DNA from: Osmia lignaria lignaria
Lineage: Eukaryota > Arthropoda > Insecta > Hymenoptera > Megachilidae
Direction of reading: 5' to 3'
DNA: 64,000 nucleotides
Assembly: GCF_051020975.1 (NCBI RefSeq)
Contig: NW_027478161.1
Span: 4,836,001-4,900,000 of the forward strand
Below the pieces are notes generated by a model. That model did no database searches. It was not told the origin of the DNA and saw only the letters and a program-made list of their open reading frames with translations. Positions within the stretch are counted from its first letter, which is position 1; every line of letters begins with the position of its first letter. The position numbers and the translations under genes are program-made. Shown piece after piece: positions 11,726 to 25,892 of the stretch.

Positions 11726-14700
11726 TTGCAGATCTATCTCAAGGGAAGGGGCCTGGCGGACATATTTCGAGATATTTCTTCTTCTTGTCGTTCTTCTTCT
11801 GCACAGCTAAACTGGAAGTGGCATCTCCAGCTCGCAATAGTGCAGAGTTATCTCAAAGAAAGGGGCCACGGTGTTTCTGTATCTCTATTATGTTGGTGCG
11901 GCTTCGGAACTTTTAAATATCTCGATATATCTCGAAAACTACGCTTCTGATCAAAAAATATCATAGAACATAAAAAGTAGGAAACTTAATTCTCTACAAA
12001 AAAGGTCTCTTAACATTTTGCCATAGCTTGCTTCGTCTTCGAGATATTTGCAGATTTATCTCAAGGGAAGGGGACTGACGGACATATTTCGAGATATTTC
12101 TTCTTCTTGTTGTTCTTCTTCTGCACAGCTAAGCTGGAAGTGGCATTTGCAGGTCGCAATAGTGCAGAGTTATCTCAAAGAAAGGGCCCACGGTGTTTCT
12201 GTATCTCTATTATGTTGGTGCGGCTTCGGAACTTTTAAATATCTCGATATATCTCGAAAACTACGCTTCTGATCAAAAAATATCATAGAACATAAAAAGT
12301 AGGAAACATAATTCTCTACAAAAAAGGTCTCTTAAGATTTTGCCATAGCTCGTTTCGTTTCCGAGATATTTGCAGATATATCTCAAGGGAAGGGGCCTGA
12401 CGGACATATTTCGAGATATTTCTTCTTCTTGTTGTTCTTCTTCTGCACAGCTAAACTGGAAGTGGCATTTCCAGCTCGCAATAGTGCAGAGGTATCTCAA
12501 AGAATGGGGCCACGGTGTTTCTGTATCTCTATTATGTTGGTGCGGCTTCGGAACTTTTAAATATCTTGATATATCTCGAGAACTACGCATCTGATCAAAA
12601 AATATCATAGAACATAAATTGTAGGAAACATAATTCTCTACAAAAAAGGTCTCTTAAGATTTTGCCATAGCTCGTTTCGTTTCCGAGATATTTGCAGATA
12701 TATCTCAAGGGAAGGGGCCTGACGGACATATTTCGAGATATTTCTTCTTCTTGTTGTTCTTCTTCTGCACAGCTAAGCTGGAAGTGGCATTTGCAGCTCG
12801 CAATAGTGCAGAGGTATCTCAAAGAAAGGGGCCACGGTGTTTCTGTATCTCTATTATGTTGGTGCGTCTTCGGAACTTTTAAATATCTTGATATATCTCG
12901 AGAAGTACGCTTCTGATCAAAAAATATCATAGAACATAAATTGTAGGAAACATAATTCTCTACAAAAAAGGTCTCTTAAGATTTTGCCATAGCTCGCTTC
13001 GTTTCCGAGATATTTGCAGATCTATCTCAAGGGAAGGGGCCTGGCGGACATATTTCGAGATATTTCTTCTTCTTGTCGTTCTTCTTCTGCACAGCTAAAC
13101 TGGAAGTGGCATTTCCAGCTCGCAATAGTGCAGAGTTATCTCAAAGAAAGGGGCCACGGTGTTTCTGTATCTCTATTATGTTGGTGCGGCTTCGGAACTT
13201 TTAAATATCTTGATATATCTCGAGAACTACGCATCTGATCAAAAAATATCATAGAACATAAAAAGTAGGAAACTTAATTCTCTACAAAAAAGGTCTCTTA
13301 ACATTTTGCCATAGCTTGCTTCGTTTTCGAGATATTTGCAGATTTATCTCAAGGGAAGGGGCCTGGCGGACATATTTCGAGATATTTCTTCTTCTTGTCG
13401 TTCTTCTTCTGCACAGCTAAACTGGAAGTGGCATTTCCAGCTCGCAATAGTGCAGAGTTATCTCAAAGAAAGGGGCCACGGTGTTTCTGTATCTCTATTA
13501 TGTTGGTGCGGCTTCGGAACTTTTAAATATCTTGATCTATCTCGAGAACTACGCATCTGATCAAAAAATATCATAGAACATAAAAAGTAGGAAACATAAT
13601 TCTCTACAAAAAAGGTCCCTTAACATTTTGCCATAGCTCGCTTCGTTTCCGAGATATTTGCAGATCTATCTCAAGGGAAGGGGCCTGGCGGACATATTTC
13701 GAGATATTTCTTCTTCTTGTCGTTCTTCTTCTGCACAGCTAAACTGGAAGTGGCATTTCCAGCTCGCAATAGTGCAGAGTTATCTCAAAGAAAGGGGCCA
13801 CGGTGTTTCTGTATCTCTATTATGTTGGTGCGGCTTCGGAACTTTTAAATATCTTGATATATCTCGAGAACTACGCATCTGATCAAAAAATATCATAGAA
13901 CATAAAAAGTAGGAAACTTAATTCTCCACAAAAAAGGTCTCTTAACATTTTGCCATAGCTTGCTTCGTCTTCGAGGTATTTGCAGATTTATCTCAAGGGA
14001 AGGGGACTGACGGACATATTTCGAGATATTTCTTCTTCTTGTCGTTCTTCTTCTGCACAGCTAAACTGGAAGTGGCATTTCCAGCTCGCAATAGTGCAGA
14101 GTTATCTCAAAGAAAGGGGCCACGGTGTTTCTGTATCTCTATTATGTTGGTGCGGCTTCGGAACTTTTAAATATCTTGATATATCTCGAGAACTACGCAT
14201 CTGATCAAAAAATATCATAGAACATAAAAAGTAGGAAACTTAATTCTCTACAAAAAAGGTCTCTTAACATTTTGCCATACCTCGCTTCGTTTCCGAGATA
14301 TTTGCAGATTTATCTCAAGGGAAGAGGACTGACGGACATATTTCGAGATATTTCTTCTTCTTGTTGTTCTTCTTCTGCACAGCTAAGCTGGAAGTGGCAT
14401 TTCCAGCTCGCAATAGTGCAGAGTTATCTCAAAGAAAGGGGCCACGGTGTTTCTGTATCTCTATTATGTTGGTGCGGCTTCGGAACTTTTAAATATCTTG
14501 ATATATCTCGAGAACTACGCATCTGATCAAAAAATATCATAGAACATAAAAAGTAGGAAACTTAATTCTCTACAAAAAAGGTCTCTTAACATTTTGCCAT
14601 AGCTCGCTTCGTTTCCGAGATATTTGCAGATTTATCTCAAGGGAAGAGGACTGACGGACATATTTCGAGATATTTCTTCTTCTTGTTGTTCTTCTTCTGC

Positions 14701-14945
14701 ACAGCTAAGCTGGAAGTGGCATTTGCAGCTCGCAATAGTGCAGAGTTATCTCAAAGAAAGAGGCCACGGTGTTTCTGTACCTCTATTATGTTGGTGCAGC
14801 TTCGGAACTTTTAAATATCTTGATCTATCTCGAGAACTACGCATCTGATCAAAAAATATCATAGAACATAAAAAGTAGGAAACATAATTCTCTACAAAAA
14901 AGGTCTCTTAACATTTTGCCATAGCTTGCTTCGTTTTCGAGATAT

Positions 14946-16555
14946 TTGCAGATTTATCTCAAGGGAAGGGGCCTGGCGGACATATTTCGAGATATTTCTT
15001 CTTCTTGTCGTTCTTCTTCTGCACAGCTAAACTGGAAGTGGCATTTCCAGCTCGCAATAGTGCAGAGTTATCTCAAAGAAAGGGGCCACGGTGTTTCTGT
15101 ATCTCTATTATATTGGTGCGGCTTCGGAACTTTTAAATATCTCGATATATCTCGAAAACTACGCTTCTGATCAAAAAATATCATAGAACATAAAAAGTAG
15201 GAAACTTAATTCTCTACAAAAAAGGTCTCTTAACATTTTGCCATAGCTTGCTTCGTCTTCGAGGTATTTGCAGATTTATCTCAAGGGAAGGGGACTGACG
15301 GACATATTTCGAGATATTTCTTCTTCTTGTCGTTCTTCTTCTGCACAGCTAAACTGGAAGTGGCATTTCCAGCTCGCAATAGTGCAGAGTTATCTCAAAG
15401 AAAGGGGCCACGGTGTTTCTGTATCTCTATTATGTTGGTGCGGCTTCGGAACTTTTAAATATCTTGATATATCTCGAGAACTACGCATCTGATCAAAAAA
15501 TATCATAGAACATAAAAAGTAGGAAACTTAATTCTCTACAAAAAAGGTCTCTTAACATTTTGCCATAGCTTGCTTCGTTTTCGAGATATTTGCAGATTTA
15601 TCTCAAGGGAAGGGGCCTGGCGGACATATTTCGAGATATTTCTTCTTCTTGTCGTTCTTCTTCTGCACAGCTAAACTGGAAGTGGCATTTCCAGCTCGCA
15701 ATAGTGCAGAGTTATCTCAAAGAAAGGGGCCACGGTGTTTCTGTATCTCTATTATGTTGGTGCGGCTTCGGAACTTTTAAATATCTTGATCTATCTCGAG
15801 AACTACGCATCTGATCAAAAAATATCATAGAACATAAAAAGTAGGAAACATAATTCTCTACAAAAAAGGTCCCTTAACATTTTGCCATAGCTCGCTTCGT
15901 TTCCGAGATATTTGCAGATCTATCTCAAGGGAAGGGGCCTGGCGGACATATTTCGAGATATTTCTTCTTCTTGTCGTTCTTCTTCTGCACAGCTAAACTG
16001 GAAGTGGCATTTCCAGCTCGCAATAGTGCAGAGTTATCTCAAAGAAAGGGGCCACGGTGTTTCTGTATCTCTATTATGTTGGTGCGGCTTCGGAACTTTT
16101 AAATATCTTGATATATCTCGAGAACTACGCATCTGATCAAAAAATATCATAGAACATAAAAAGTAGGAAACTTAATTCTCTACAAAAAAGGTCTCTTAAC
16201 ATTTTGCCATAGCTTGCTTCGTTTTCGAGATATTTGCAGATTTATCTCAAGGGAAGGGGCCTGGCGGACATATTTCGAGATATTTCTTCTTCTTGTCGTT
16301 CTTCTTCTGCACAGCTAAACTGGAAGTGGCATTTCCAGCTCGCAATAGTGCAGAGTTATCTCAAAGAAAGGGGCCACGGTGTTTCTGTATCTCTATTATA
16401 TTGGTGCGGATTCGGAACTTTTAAATATCTCGATATATCTCGAAAACTACGCTTCTGATCAAAAAATATCATAGAACATAAAAAGTAGGAAACTTAATTC
16501 TCTACAAAAAAGGTCTCTTAACATTTTGCCATAGCTTGCTTCGTCTTCGAGGTAT
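14946..16555 (+). repeat. 1288-bp (4-monomer) repeat within block II
   Basis: The monomer at 14946, with TTATATTGG (Tyr instead of Cys codon) and a CTCGAAAAC rear, is followed by 15268, 15590 and 15912. The TTATATTGG form then returns at 16234, followed by 16556, which matches 15268. The copy at 16234 has a private GCGGATTC change. The third TTATATTGG monomer, at 19132, belongs to the 2898-bp periodicity. Confidence 0.8.
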
Positions 16556-19500
16556 TTGCAGATTTATCTCAAGGGAAGGGGACTGACGGACATATTTCGA
16601 GATATTTCTTCTTCTTGTCGTTCTTCTTCTGCACAGCTAAACTGGAAGTGGCATTTCCAGCTCGCAATAGTGCAGAGTTATCTCAAAGAAAGGGGCCACG
16701 GTGTTTCTGTATCTCTATTATGTTGGTGCGGCTTCGGAACTTTTAAATATCTTGATATATCTCGAGAACTACGCATCTGATCAAAAAATATCATAGAACA
16801 TAAAAAGTAGGAAACTTAATTCTCTACAAAAAAGGTCTCTTAACATTTTGCCATACCTCGCTTCGTTTCCGAGATATTTGCAGATTTATCTCAAGGGAAG
16901 AGGACTGACGGACATATTTCGAGATATTTCTTCTTCTTGTTGTTCTTCTTCTGCACAGCTAAGCTGGAAGTGGCATTTCCAGCTCGCAATAGTGCAGAGT
17001 TATCTCAAAGAAAGGGGCCACGGTGTTTCTGTATCTCTATTATGTTGGTGCGGCTTCGGAACTTTTAAATATCTTGATATATCTCGAGAACTACGCATCT
17101 GATCAAAAAATATCATAGAACATAAAAAGTAGGAAACTTAATTCTCTACAAAAAAGGTCTCTTAACATTTTGCCATAGCTCGCTTCGTTTCCGAGATATT
17201 TGCAGATTTATCTCAAGGGAAGAGGACTGACGGACATATTTCGAGATATTTCTTCTTCTTCTTGTTCTTCTTCTGCACAGCTAAGCTGGAAGTGGCATTT
17301 GCAGCTCGCAATAGTGCAGAGTTATCTCAAAGAAAGAGGCCACGGTGTTTCTGTACCTCTATTATGTTGGTGCAGCTTCGGAACTTTTAAATATCTTGAT
17401 CTATCTCGAGAACTACGCATCTGATCAAAAAATATCATAGAACATGAAAAGTAGGAAACTTAACTCTCTACAAAAAAGGTCTCTTAAGATTTTGCCATAG
17501 CTCGTTTCGTTTCCGAGATATTTGCAGATATATCTCAAGGGAAGGGGCCTGACGGACATATTTCGAGATATTTCTTCTTCTTGTTGTTCTTCTTCTGCAC
17601 AGCTAAGCTGGAAGTGGCATTTGCAGGTCGCAATAGTGCAGAGTTATCTCAAAGAAAGGGCCCACGGTGTTTCTGTATCTCTATTATGTTGGTGCGGCTT
17701 CGGAACTTTTAAATATCTCGATATATCTCGAAAACTACGCTTCTGATCAAAAAATATCATAGAACATAAAAAGTAGGAAACTTAATTCTCTACAAAAAAG
17801 GTCTCTTAACATTTTGCCATAGCTTGCTTCGTCTTCGAGATATTCGCAGATTTATCTCAAGGGAAGGGGACTGACGGACATATTTCGAGATATTTCTTCT
17901 TCTTGTTGTTCTTCTTCTGCACAGCTAAGCTGGAAGTGGCATTTGCAGCTCGCAATAGTGCAGAGTTATCTCAAAGAAAGAGGCCACGGTGTTTCTGTAC
18001 CTCTATTGTGTTGGTGCAGCTTCGGAACTTTTAAATATCTTGATATATCTCGAGAACTACGCATCTGATCAAAAAATATCATAGAACATAAAAAGTAGAA
18101 AACTTAATTCTCTACAAAAAAGGTCTCTCAACATTTTGCCATAGCTCGCTTCGTTTCCGAGATATATGCAGATTTATCTCAAGGGAAGGGGCCTGACGGA
18201 CATATTTCGAGATATTTCTTCTTCTTGTTGTTCTTCTTCTGCACAGCTAAACTGGAAGTGGCATTTCCAGCTCGCGATAGTGCAGAGTTATCTGAAAGAA
18301 AGGGGCCACGGTGTTTCTGTATCTCTATTATGTTGGTGCGGCTTCGGAACTTTTAAATATCTTGATATATCTCGAGAACTACGCTTCTGATCAAAAAATA
18401 TCATAGAACATAAATTGTAGGAAACATAATTCTCTACAAAAAAGGTCTCTTAAGATTTTGCCATAGCTCGCTTCGTTTCCGAGATATTTGCAGATCTATC
18501 TCAAGGGAAGGGGCCTGGCGGACATATTTCGAGATATTTCTTCTTCTTGTCGTTCTTCTTCTGCACAGCTAAACTGGAAGTGGCATTTCCAGCTCGCAAT
18601 AGTGCAGAGTTATCTCAAAGAAAGGGGCCACGGTGTTTCTGTATCTCTATTATGTTGGTGCGGCTTCGGAACTTTTAAATATCTTGATCTATCTCGAGAA
18701 CTACGCATCTGATCAAAAAATATCATAGAACATAAAAAGTAGGAAACATAATTCTCTACAAAAAAGGTCCCTTAACATTTTGCCATAGCTCGCTTCGTTT
18801 CCGAGATATTTGCAGATCTATCTCAAGGGAAGGGGCCTGGCGGACATATTTCGAGATATTTCTTCTTCTTGTCGTTCTTCTTCTGCACAGCTAAACTGGA
18901 AGTGGCATTTCCAGCTCGCAATAGTGCAGAGTTATCTCAAAGAAAGGGGCCACGGTGTTTCTGTATCTCTATTATGTTGGTGCGGCTTCGGAACTTTTAA
19001 ATATCTTGATATATCTCGAGAACTACGCATCTGATCAAAAAATATCATAGAACATAAAAAGTAGGAAACTTAATTCTCTACAAAAAAGGTCTCTTAACAT
19101 TTTGCCATAGCTTGCTTCGTTTTCGAGATATTTGCAGATTTATCTCAAGGGAAGGGGCCTGGCGGACATATTTCGAGATATTTCTTCTTCTTGTCGTTCT
19201 TCTTCTGCACAGCTAAACTGGAAGTGGCATTTCCAGCTCGCAATAGTGCAGAGTTATCTCAAAGAAAGGGGCCACGGTGTTTCTGTATCTCTATTATATT
19301 GGTGCGGCTTCGGAACTTTTAAATATCTCGATATATCTCGAAAACTACGCTTCTGATCAAAAAATATCATAGAACATAAAAAGTAGGAAACTTAATTCTC
19401 TACAAAAAAGGTCTCTTAACATTTTGCCATAGCTTGCTTCGTCTTCGAGGTATTTGCAGATTTATCTCAAGGGAAGGGGACTGACGGACATATTTCGAGA

Positions 19501-21707
19501 TATTTCTTCTTCTTGTCGTTCTTCTTCTGCACAGCTAAACTGGAAGTGGCATTTCCAGCTCGCAATAGTGCAGAGTTATCTCAAAGAAAGGGGCCACGGT
19601 GTTTCTGTATCTCTATTATGTTGGTGCGGCTTCGGAACTTTTAAATATCTTGATATATCTCGAGAACTACGCATCTGATCAAAAAATATCATAGAACATA
19701 AAAAGTAGGAAACTTAATTCTCTACAAAAAAGGTCTCTTAACATTTTGCCATACCTCGCTTCGTTTCCGAGATATTTGCAGATTTATCTCAAGGGAAGAG
19801 GACTGACGGACATATTTCGAGATATTTCTTCTTCTTGTTGTTCTTCTTCTGCACAGCTAAGCTGGAAGTGGCATTTCCAGCTCGCAATAGTGCAGAGTTA
19901 TCTCAAAGAAAGGGGCCACGGTGTTTCTGTATCTCTATTATGTTGGTGCGGCTTCGGAACTTTTAAATATCTTGATATATCTCGAGAACTACGCATCTGA
20001 TCAAAAAATATCATAGAACATAAAAAGTAGGAAACTTAATTCTCTACAAAAAAGGTCTCTTAACATTTTGCCATAGCTCGCTTCGTTTCCGAGATATTTG
20101 CAGATTTATCTCAAGGGAAGAGGACTGACGGACATATTTCGAGATATTTCTTCTTCTTGTTGTTCTTCTTCTGCACAGCTAAGCTGGAAGTGGCATTTGC
20201 AGCTCGCAATAGTGCAGAGTTATCTCAAAGAAAGAGGCCACGGTGTTTCTGTACCTCTATTATGTTGGTGCAGCTTCGGAACTTTTAAATATCTTGATCT
20301 ATCTCGAGAACTACGCATCTGATCAAAAAATATCATAGAACATAAAAAGTAGGAAACATAATTCTCTACAAAAAAGGTCCCTTAACATTTTGCCATAGCT
20401 CGCTTCGTTTCCGAGATATTTGCAGATCTATCTCAAGGGAAGGGGCCTGGCGGACATATTTCGAGATATTTCTTCTTCTTGTCGTTCTTCTTCTGCACAG
20501 CTAAACTGGAAGTGGCATTTCCAGCTCGCAATAGTGCAGAGTTATCTCAAAGAAAGGGGCCACGGTGTTTCTGTATCTCTATTATGTTGGTGCGGCTTCG
20601 GAACTTTTAAATATCTTGATATATCTCGAGAACTACGCATCTGATCAAAAAATATCATAGAACATGAAAAGTAGGAAACTTAATTCTCTACAAAAAAGGT
20701 CTCTTAAGATTTTGCCATAGCTCGTTTCGTTTCCGAGATATTTGCAGATATATCTCAAGGGAAGGGGCCTGACGGACATATTTCGAGATATTTCTTCTTC
20801 TTGTTGTTCTTCTTCTGCACAGCTAAGCTGGAAGTGGCATTTGCAGGTCGCAATAGTGCAGAGTTATCTCAAAGAAAGGGCCCACGGTGTTTCTGTATCT
20901 CTATTATGTTGGTGCGGCTTCGGAACTTTTAAATATCTCGATATATCTCGAAAACTACGCTTCTGATCAAAAAATATCATAGAACATAAAAAGTAGGAAA
21001 CTTAATTCTCTACAAAAAAGGTCTCTTAACATTTTGCCATAGCTTGCTTCGTCTTCGAGATATTCGCAGATTTATCTCAAGGGAAGGGGACTGACGGACA
21101 TATTTCGAGATATTTCTTCTTCTTGTTGTTCTTCTTCTGCACAGCTAAGCTGGAAGTGGCATTTGCAGCTCGCAATAGTGCAGAGTTATCTCAAAGAAAG
21201 AGGCCACGGTGTTTATGTACCTCTATTGTGTTGGTGCAGCTTCGGAACTTTTAAATATCTTGATATATCTCGAGAACTACGCATCTGATCAAAAAATATC
21301 ATAGAACATAAAAAGTAGAAAACTTAATTCTCTACAAAAAAGGTCTCTCAACATTTTGCCATAGCTCGCTTCGTTTCCGAGATATATGCAGATTTATCTC
21401 AAGGGAAGGGGCCTGACGGACATATTTCGAGATATTTCTTCTTCTTGTTGTTCTTCTTCTGCACAGCTAAACTGGAAGTGGCATTTCCAGCTCGCGATAG
21501 TGCAGAGTTATCTGAAAGAAAGGGGCCACGGTGTTTCTGTATCTCTATTATGTTGGTGCGGCTTCGGAACTTTTAAATATCTTGATATATCTCGAGAACT
21601 ACGCTTCTGATCAAAAAATATCATAGAACATAAATTGTAGGAAACATAATTCTCTACAAAAAAGGTCTCTTAAGATTTTGCCATAGCTCGCTTCGTTTCC
21701 GAGATAT
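15590..21707 (+). repeat. 2898-bp (9-mer) unit followed by its 3220-bp (10-mer) derivative
   Basis: Unit one spans 15590-18487 and unit two 18488-21707. Monomers at 15590 to 17200 recur 2898 bp later (18488 to 20098). Monomers at 17522, 17844 and 18166 recur 3220 bp later (20742, 21064, 21386), because unit two has one extra subtype-B monomer at 20420. Private marks confirm the correspondence: TATTCGCAG before 17844 and 21064, CTATTGTGTTGG near 18005 and 21225, CTCGCGATAG near 18271 and 21491, and AACATGAAAAG before 17522 and 20742. Unit two alone has GTTTATGTACC in 21064. An older version lacking the monomer equivalent to 16234 is visible at 13336-14945. Confidence 0.92.
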
Positions 21708-24700
21708 TTGCAGATCTATCTCAAGGGAAGGGGCCTGGCGGACATATTTCGAGATATTTCTTCTTCTTGTCGTTCTTCTTCTGCACAGCTAAACTGGAAG
21801 TGGCATTTCCAGCTCGCAATAGTGCAGAGTTATCTCAAAGAAAGGGGCCACGGTGTTTCTGTATCTCTATTATGTTGGTGCGGCTTCGGAACTTTTAAAT
21901 ATCTTGATATATGTCGAGAACTACGCATCTGATCAAAAAATATCACAGAACATAAAAAGTAGGAAACTTAATTCTCTACAAAAAAGGTCCCTTAACATTT
22001 TGCCATAGCTCGCTTCGTTTCCGAGATATATGCAGATTTATCTGAAGGGAAGGGGCCTGACGGACATATTTCGAGATATTTCTTCTTCTTGTTGTTCTTC
22101 TTCTGCACAGCTAAACTGGAAGTGGCATTTCCAGCTCGCAATAGTGCAGAGTTATCTGAAAGAAAGGGGCCACGGTGTTTCTGTATCTCTATTATGTTGG
22201 TGCGGCTTCGGAACTTTTAAATATCTTGATATATCTCGAGAACTACGCTTCTGATCAAAAAATATCATAGAACATAAATTGTAGGAAACATAATTCTCTA
22301 CAAAAAAGGTCTCTTAAGATTTTGCCATAGCTCGTTTCGTTTCCGAGATATTTGCAGATATATCTCAAGGGAAGGGGCCTGACGGACATATTTCGAGATA
22401 TTTCTTCTTCTTGTTGTTCTTCTTCTGCACAGCTAAACTGCAAGTGGCATTTCCAGCTCGCAATAGTGCAGAGTTATCTCAAAGAATGGGGCCACGGTGT
22501 TTCTGTATCTCTATTATGTTGGTGCGGCTTCGGAACTTTTAAATATCTTGATATATCTCGAGAACTACGCATCTGATCAAAAAATATCATAGAACATCAA
22601 AAGTAGGTAACTTAATACTCTACAAAAAAGGTCTCCTAACATTTTGCCATAGCTCGCTTCGTTTCCGAGATATTTGCAGATTGAGCTCAAGGGAAGGGGC
22701 CTGACGGACATATTTCGAGATATTTCTTCTTCTTGTTGTTCTTCTTCTGCACAGCTAAGCTGGAAGTGGCATTTGCAGCTCGCAATAGTGCAGAGTTACC
22801 TCAAAGAAAGGGGCCACGGTGTTTCTGTATCTCTATTATGTTGGTGCCGCTTCGGAACTTTTAAATATCTGGATATATCTCGAGAACTACGCATCTGATC
22901 AAAAAATATCATAGAACATAAATTGTAGGAAACATAATTCTCCACAAAAAAGGTCCCTTAACATTTTGCCATAGCTCGCTTCGTTTCCGAGATATTTGCA
23001 GATCTATCTCAAGGGAAGGGGCCTGGCGGACATATTTCGAGATATTTCTTCTTCTTGTCGTTCTTCTTCTGCACAGCTAAACTGGAAGTGGCATTTCCAG
23101 CTCGCAATAGTGCAGAGTTATCTCAAAGAAAGGGGCCACGGTGTTTCTGTATCTCTATTATGTTGGTGCGGCTTCGGAACTTTTAAATATCTTGATATAT
23201 CTCGAGAACTACGCATCTGATCAAAAAATATCATAGAACATAAAAAGTAGGAAACTTAATTCTCTACAAAAAAGGTCTCTTAACATTTTGCCATAGCTCG
23301 CTTCGTTTCCGAGATATTTGCAGATTTATCTCAAGGGAAGAGGACTGACGGACATATTTCGAGATATTTCTTCTTCTTGTTGTTCTTCTTCTGCACAGCT
23401 AAGCTGGAAGTGGCATTTGCAGCTCGCAATAGTGCAGAGTTATCTCAAAGAAAGAGGCCACGGTGTTTCTGTACCTCTATTATGTTGGTGCAGCTTCGGA
23501 ACTTTTAAATATCTTGATCTATCTCGAGAACTACGCATCTGATCAAAAAATATCATAGAACATAAAAAGTAGGAAACATAATTCTCTACAAAAAAGGTCT
23601 CTTAAGATTTTGCCATAGCTCGTTTCGTTTCCGAGATATTTGCAGATATATCTCAAGGGAAGGGGCCTGACGGACATATTTCGAGATATTTCTCCTTCTT
23701 GTTGTTCTTCTTCTGCACAGCTAAGCTGGAAGTGGCATTTCCAGCTCGCAATAGTGCAGAGGTATCTCAAAGAATGGGGCCACGGTGTTTCTGTATCTCT
23801 ATTATGTTGGTGCGGCTTCGGAACTTTTAAATATCTTGATATATCTCGAGAACTACGCATCTGATCGAAAAATATCATACAACATAAAAAGAAGGAAACT
23901 TAATTCTCTACAAAAAAGGTCTCTTAACATTTTGCCATAGCTCGCTTCGTTTCCGAGATATTTGCAGATTTATCTCAAGGGAAGGGGCCTGACGGACATA
24001 TTTCGAGATATTTCTTCTTCTTGTTGTTCTTCTTCTGCACAGCTAAGCTGGAAGTGGCATTTGCAGCTCGCAATAGTGCAGAGTTACCTCAAAGAAAGGG
24101 GCCACGGTGTTTCTGTATCTCTATTATGTTGGTGCCGCTTCGGAACTTTTAAATATCTGGATATATCTCGAGAACTACGCATCTGATCAAAAAATATCAT
24201 AGAACATAAATTGTAGGAAACATAATTCTCTACAAAAAAGGTCTCTTAAGATTTTGCCATAGCTCGTTTCGTTTCCGAGATATTTGCAGATATATCTCAA
24301 GGGAAGGGGCCTGACGGACATATTTCGAGATATTTCTTCTTCTTGTTGTTCTTCTTCTGCACAGCTAAGCTGGAAGTGGCATTTGCAGCTCGCAATAGTG
24401 CAGAGTTATCTCAAAGAAAGAGGCCACGGTGTTTCTGTACCTCTATTATGTTGGTGCAGCTTCGGAACTTTTAAATATCTTGATATATCTCGAGAACTAC
24501 GCATCTGATCGAAAAATATCATAGAACATAAAAAGAAGGAAACTTAATTCTCTACAAAAAAGGTCTCTTAACATTTTGCCATAGCTCGCTTCGTTTCCGA
24601 GATATTTGCAGATGTATCTCAAGGGAAGGGGCCTGACGGACATATTTCGAGATATTTCTTCTTCTTGTTGTTCTTCTTCTGCACAGCTAAGCTGGAAGTG

Positions 24701-25571
24701 GCATTTGCAGCTAGCAATAGTGCAGAGTTATCTCAAAGAAAGGGGCCACGGTGTTTCTGTATCTCGATTATGTTGGTGCGGCTTCGGAACTTTTAAATAT
24801 CTTGATATATCTCGAGAACTACGCATCTGATCAAAAAATATCATAGAACATAAAAAGTAGGAAACTTAATTCTCTACAAAAAAGGTCTCTTAACATTTTG
24901 CCATAGCTCGCTTCGTTTCCGAGATATTTGCAGATTTATCTCAAGGGAAGAGGACTGACGGACATATTTCGAGATATTTCTTCTTCTTGTTGTTCTTCTT
25001 CTGCACAGCTAAGCTGGAAGTGGCATTTGCAGCTCGCAATAGTGCAGAGTTATCTCAAAGAAAGAGGCCACGGTGTTTCTGTACCTCTATTATGTTGGTG
25101 CAGCTTCGGAACTTTTAAATATCTTGATCTATCTCGAGAACTACGCATCTGATCAAAAAATATCATAGAACATAGAAAGTAGGAAACATAATTCTCTACA
25201 AAAAAGGTCTCTTAAGATTTTGCCATAGCTCGTTTCGTTTCCGAGATATTTGCAGATATATCTCAAGGGAAGGGGCCTGACGGACATATTTCGAGATATT
25301 TCTTCTTCTTGTTGTTCTTCTTCTGCACAGCTAAACTGGAAGTGGCATTTCCAGCTCGCAATAGTGCAGAGGTATCTCAAAGAATGGGGCCACGGTGTTT
25401 CTGTATCTCTATTATGTTGGTGCGGCTTCGGAACTTTTGAATATCTTGATATATCTCGAGAACTACGCATCTGATCGAAAAATATCATAGAACATAAAAA
25501 GAAGGAAACTTAATTCTCTACAAAAAAGGTCTCTTAACATTTTGCCATAGCTCGCTTCGTTTCCGAGATAT

Positions 25572-25892
25572 TTGCAGATTTATCTCAAGGGAAGGGCCTG
25601 ACGGACATATTTCGAGATATTTCTTCTTCTTGTTGTTCTTCTTCTGCACAGCTAAGCTGGAAGTGGCATTTGCAGCTCGCAATAGTGCAGAGTTACCTCA
25701 AAGAAAGGGGCCACGGTGTTTCTGTATCTCTATTATGTTGGTGCCGCTTCGGAACTTTTAAATATCTGGATATATCTCGAGAACTACGCATCTGATCAAA
25801 AAATATCATAGAACATAAATTGTAGGAAACATAATTCTCTACAAAAAAGGTCTCTTAAGATTTTGCCATAGCTCGTTTCGTTTCCGAGATAT
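25572..25892 (+). repeat. 321-bp monomer, 1-bp deletion in G run
   Basis: The sequence near 25591 reads GAAGGGCCTG where other copies read GAAGGGGCCTG. The loss of one G frameshifts the 74-codon frame near its start, so this copy has no intact frame. It is otherwise a subtype D monomer, and the D copies at 23962 and 27818 lack the deletion, so the event is private and recent. Confidence 0.9.

Larger units (their letters stand above)
1..13013 (+). repeat. block I: mixed subtypes with 3-mer and 6-mer organisation
   Basis: Several subtypes alternate here. Subtype A (GAGGTATCTC, GAATGGGG) is at 456, 1422, 4964, 5930, 6574, 7862, 8506, 10760 and 12370. Subtype B (CCTGGCGG, CGTTC, TTTCCAG) is at 1100, 2066, 7218, 9150 and 11726. 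Subtype D (GGTGCCGC, CTGGATATAT) is at 3032, 3676, 4320, 9794 and 11082. Subtype C and a GATATATGTC form fill the rest. Monomers at 2710 and 9472 have a B front and a C rear, which indicates recombination within monomers. Confidence 0.85.
13014..22351 (+). repeat. block II: subtype-B-rich zone with 9-mer and 10-mer units
   Basis: Subtype B dominates here (13014, 13336, 13658, 14946, 15590, 15912, 16234, 18488, 18810, 19132, 20420, 21708). It is interspersed with a B/T form (13980, 15268, 16556, 19454), a form with CCATACCTCGC that lengthens the open frame by 10 codons (14302, 16878, 19776) and C copies. The repeated order of these forms defines the larger units listed separately. Confidence 0.85.
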
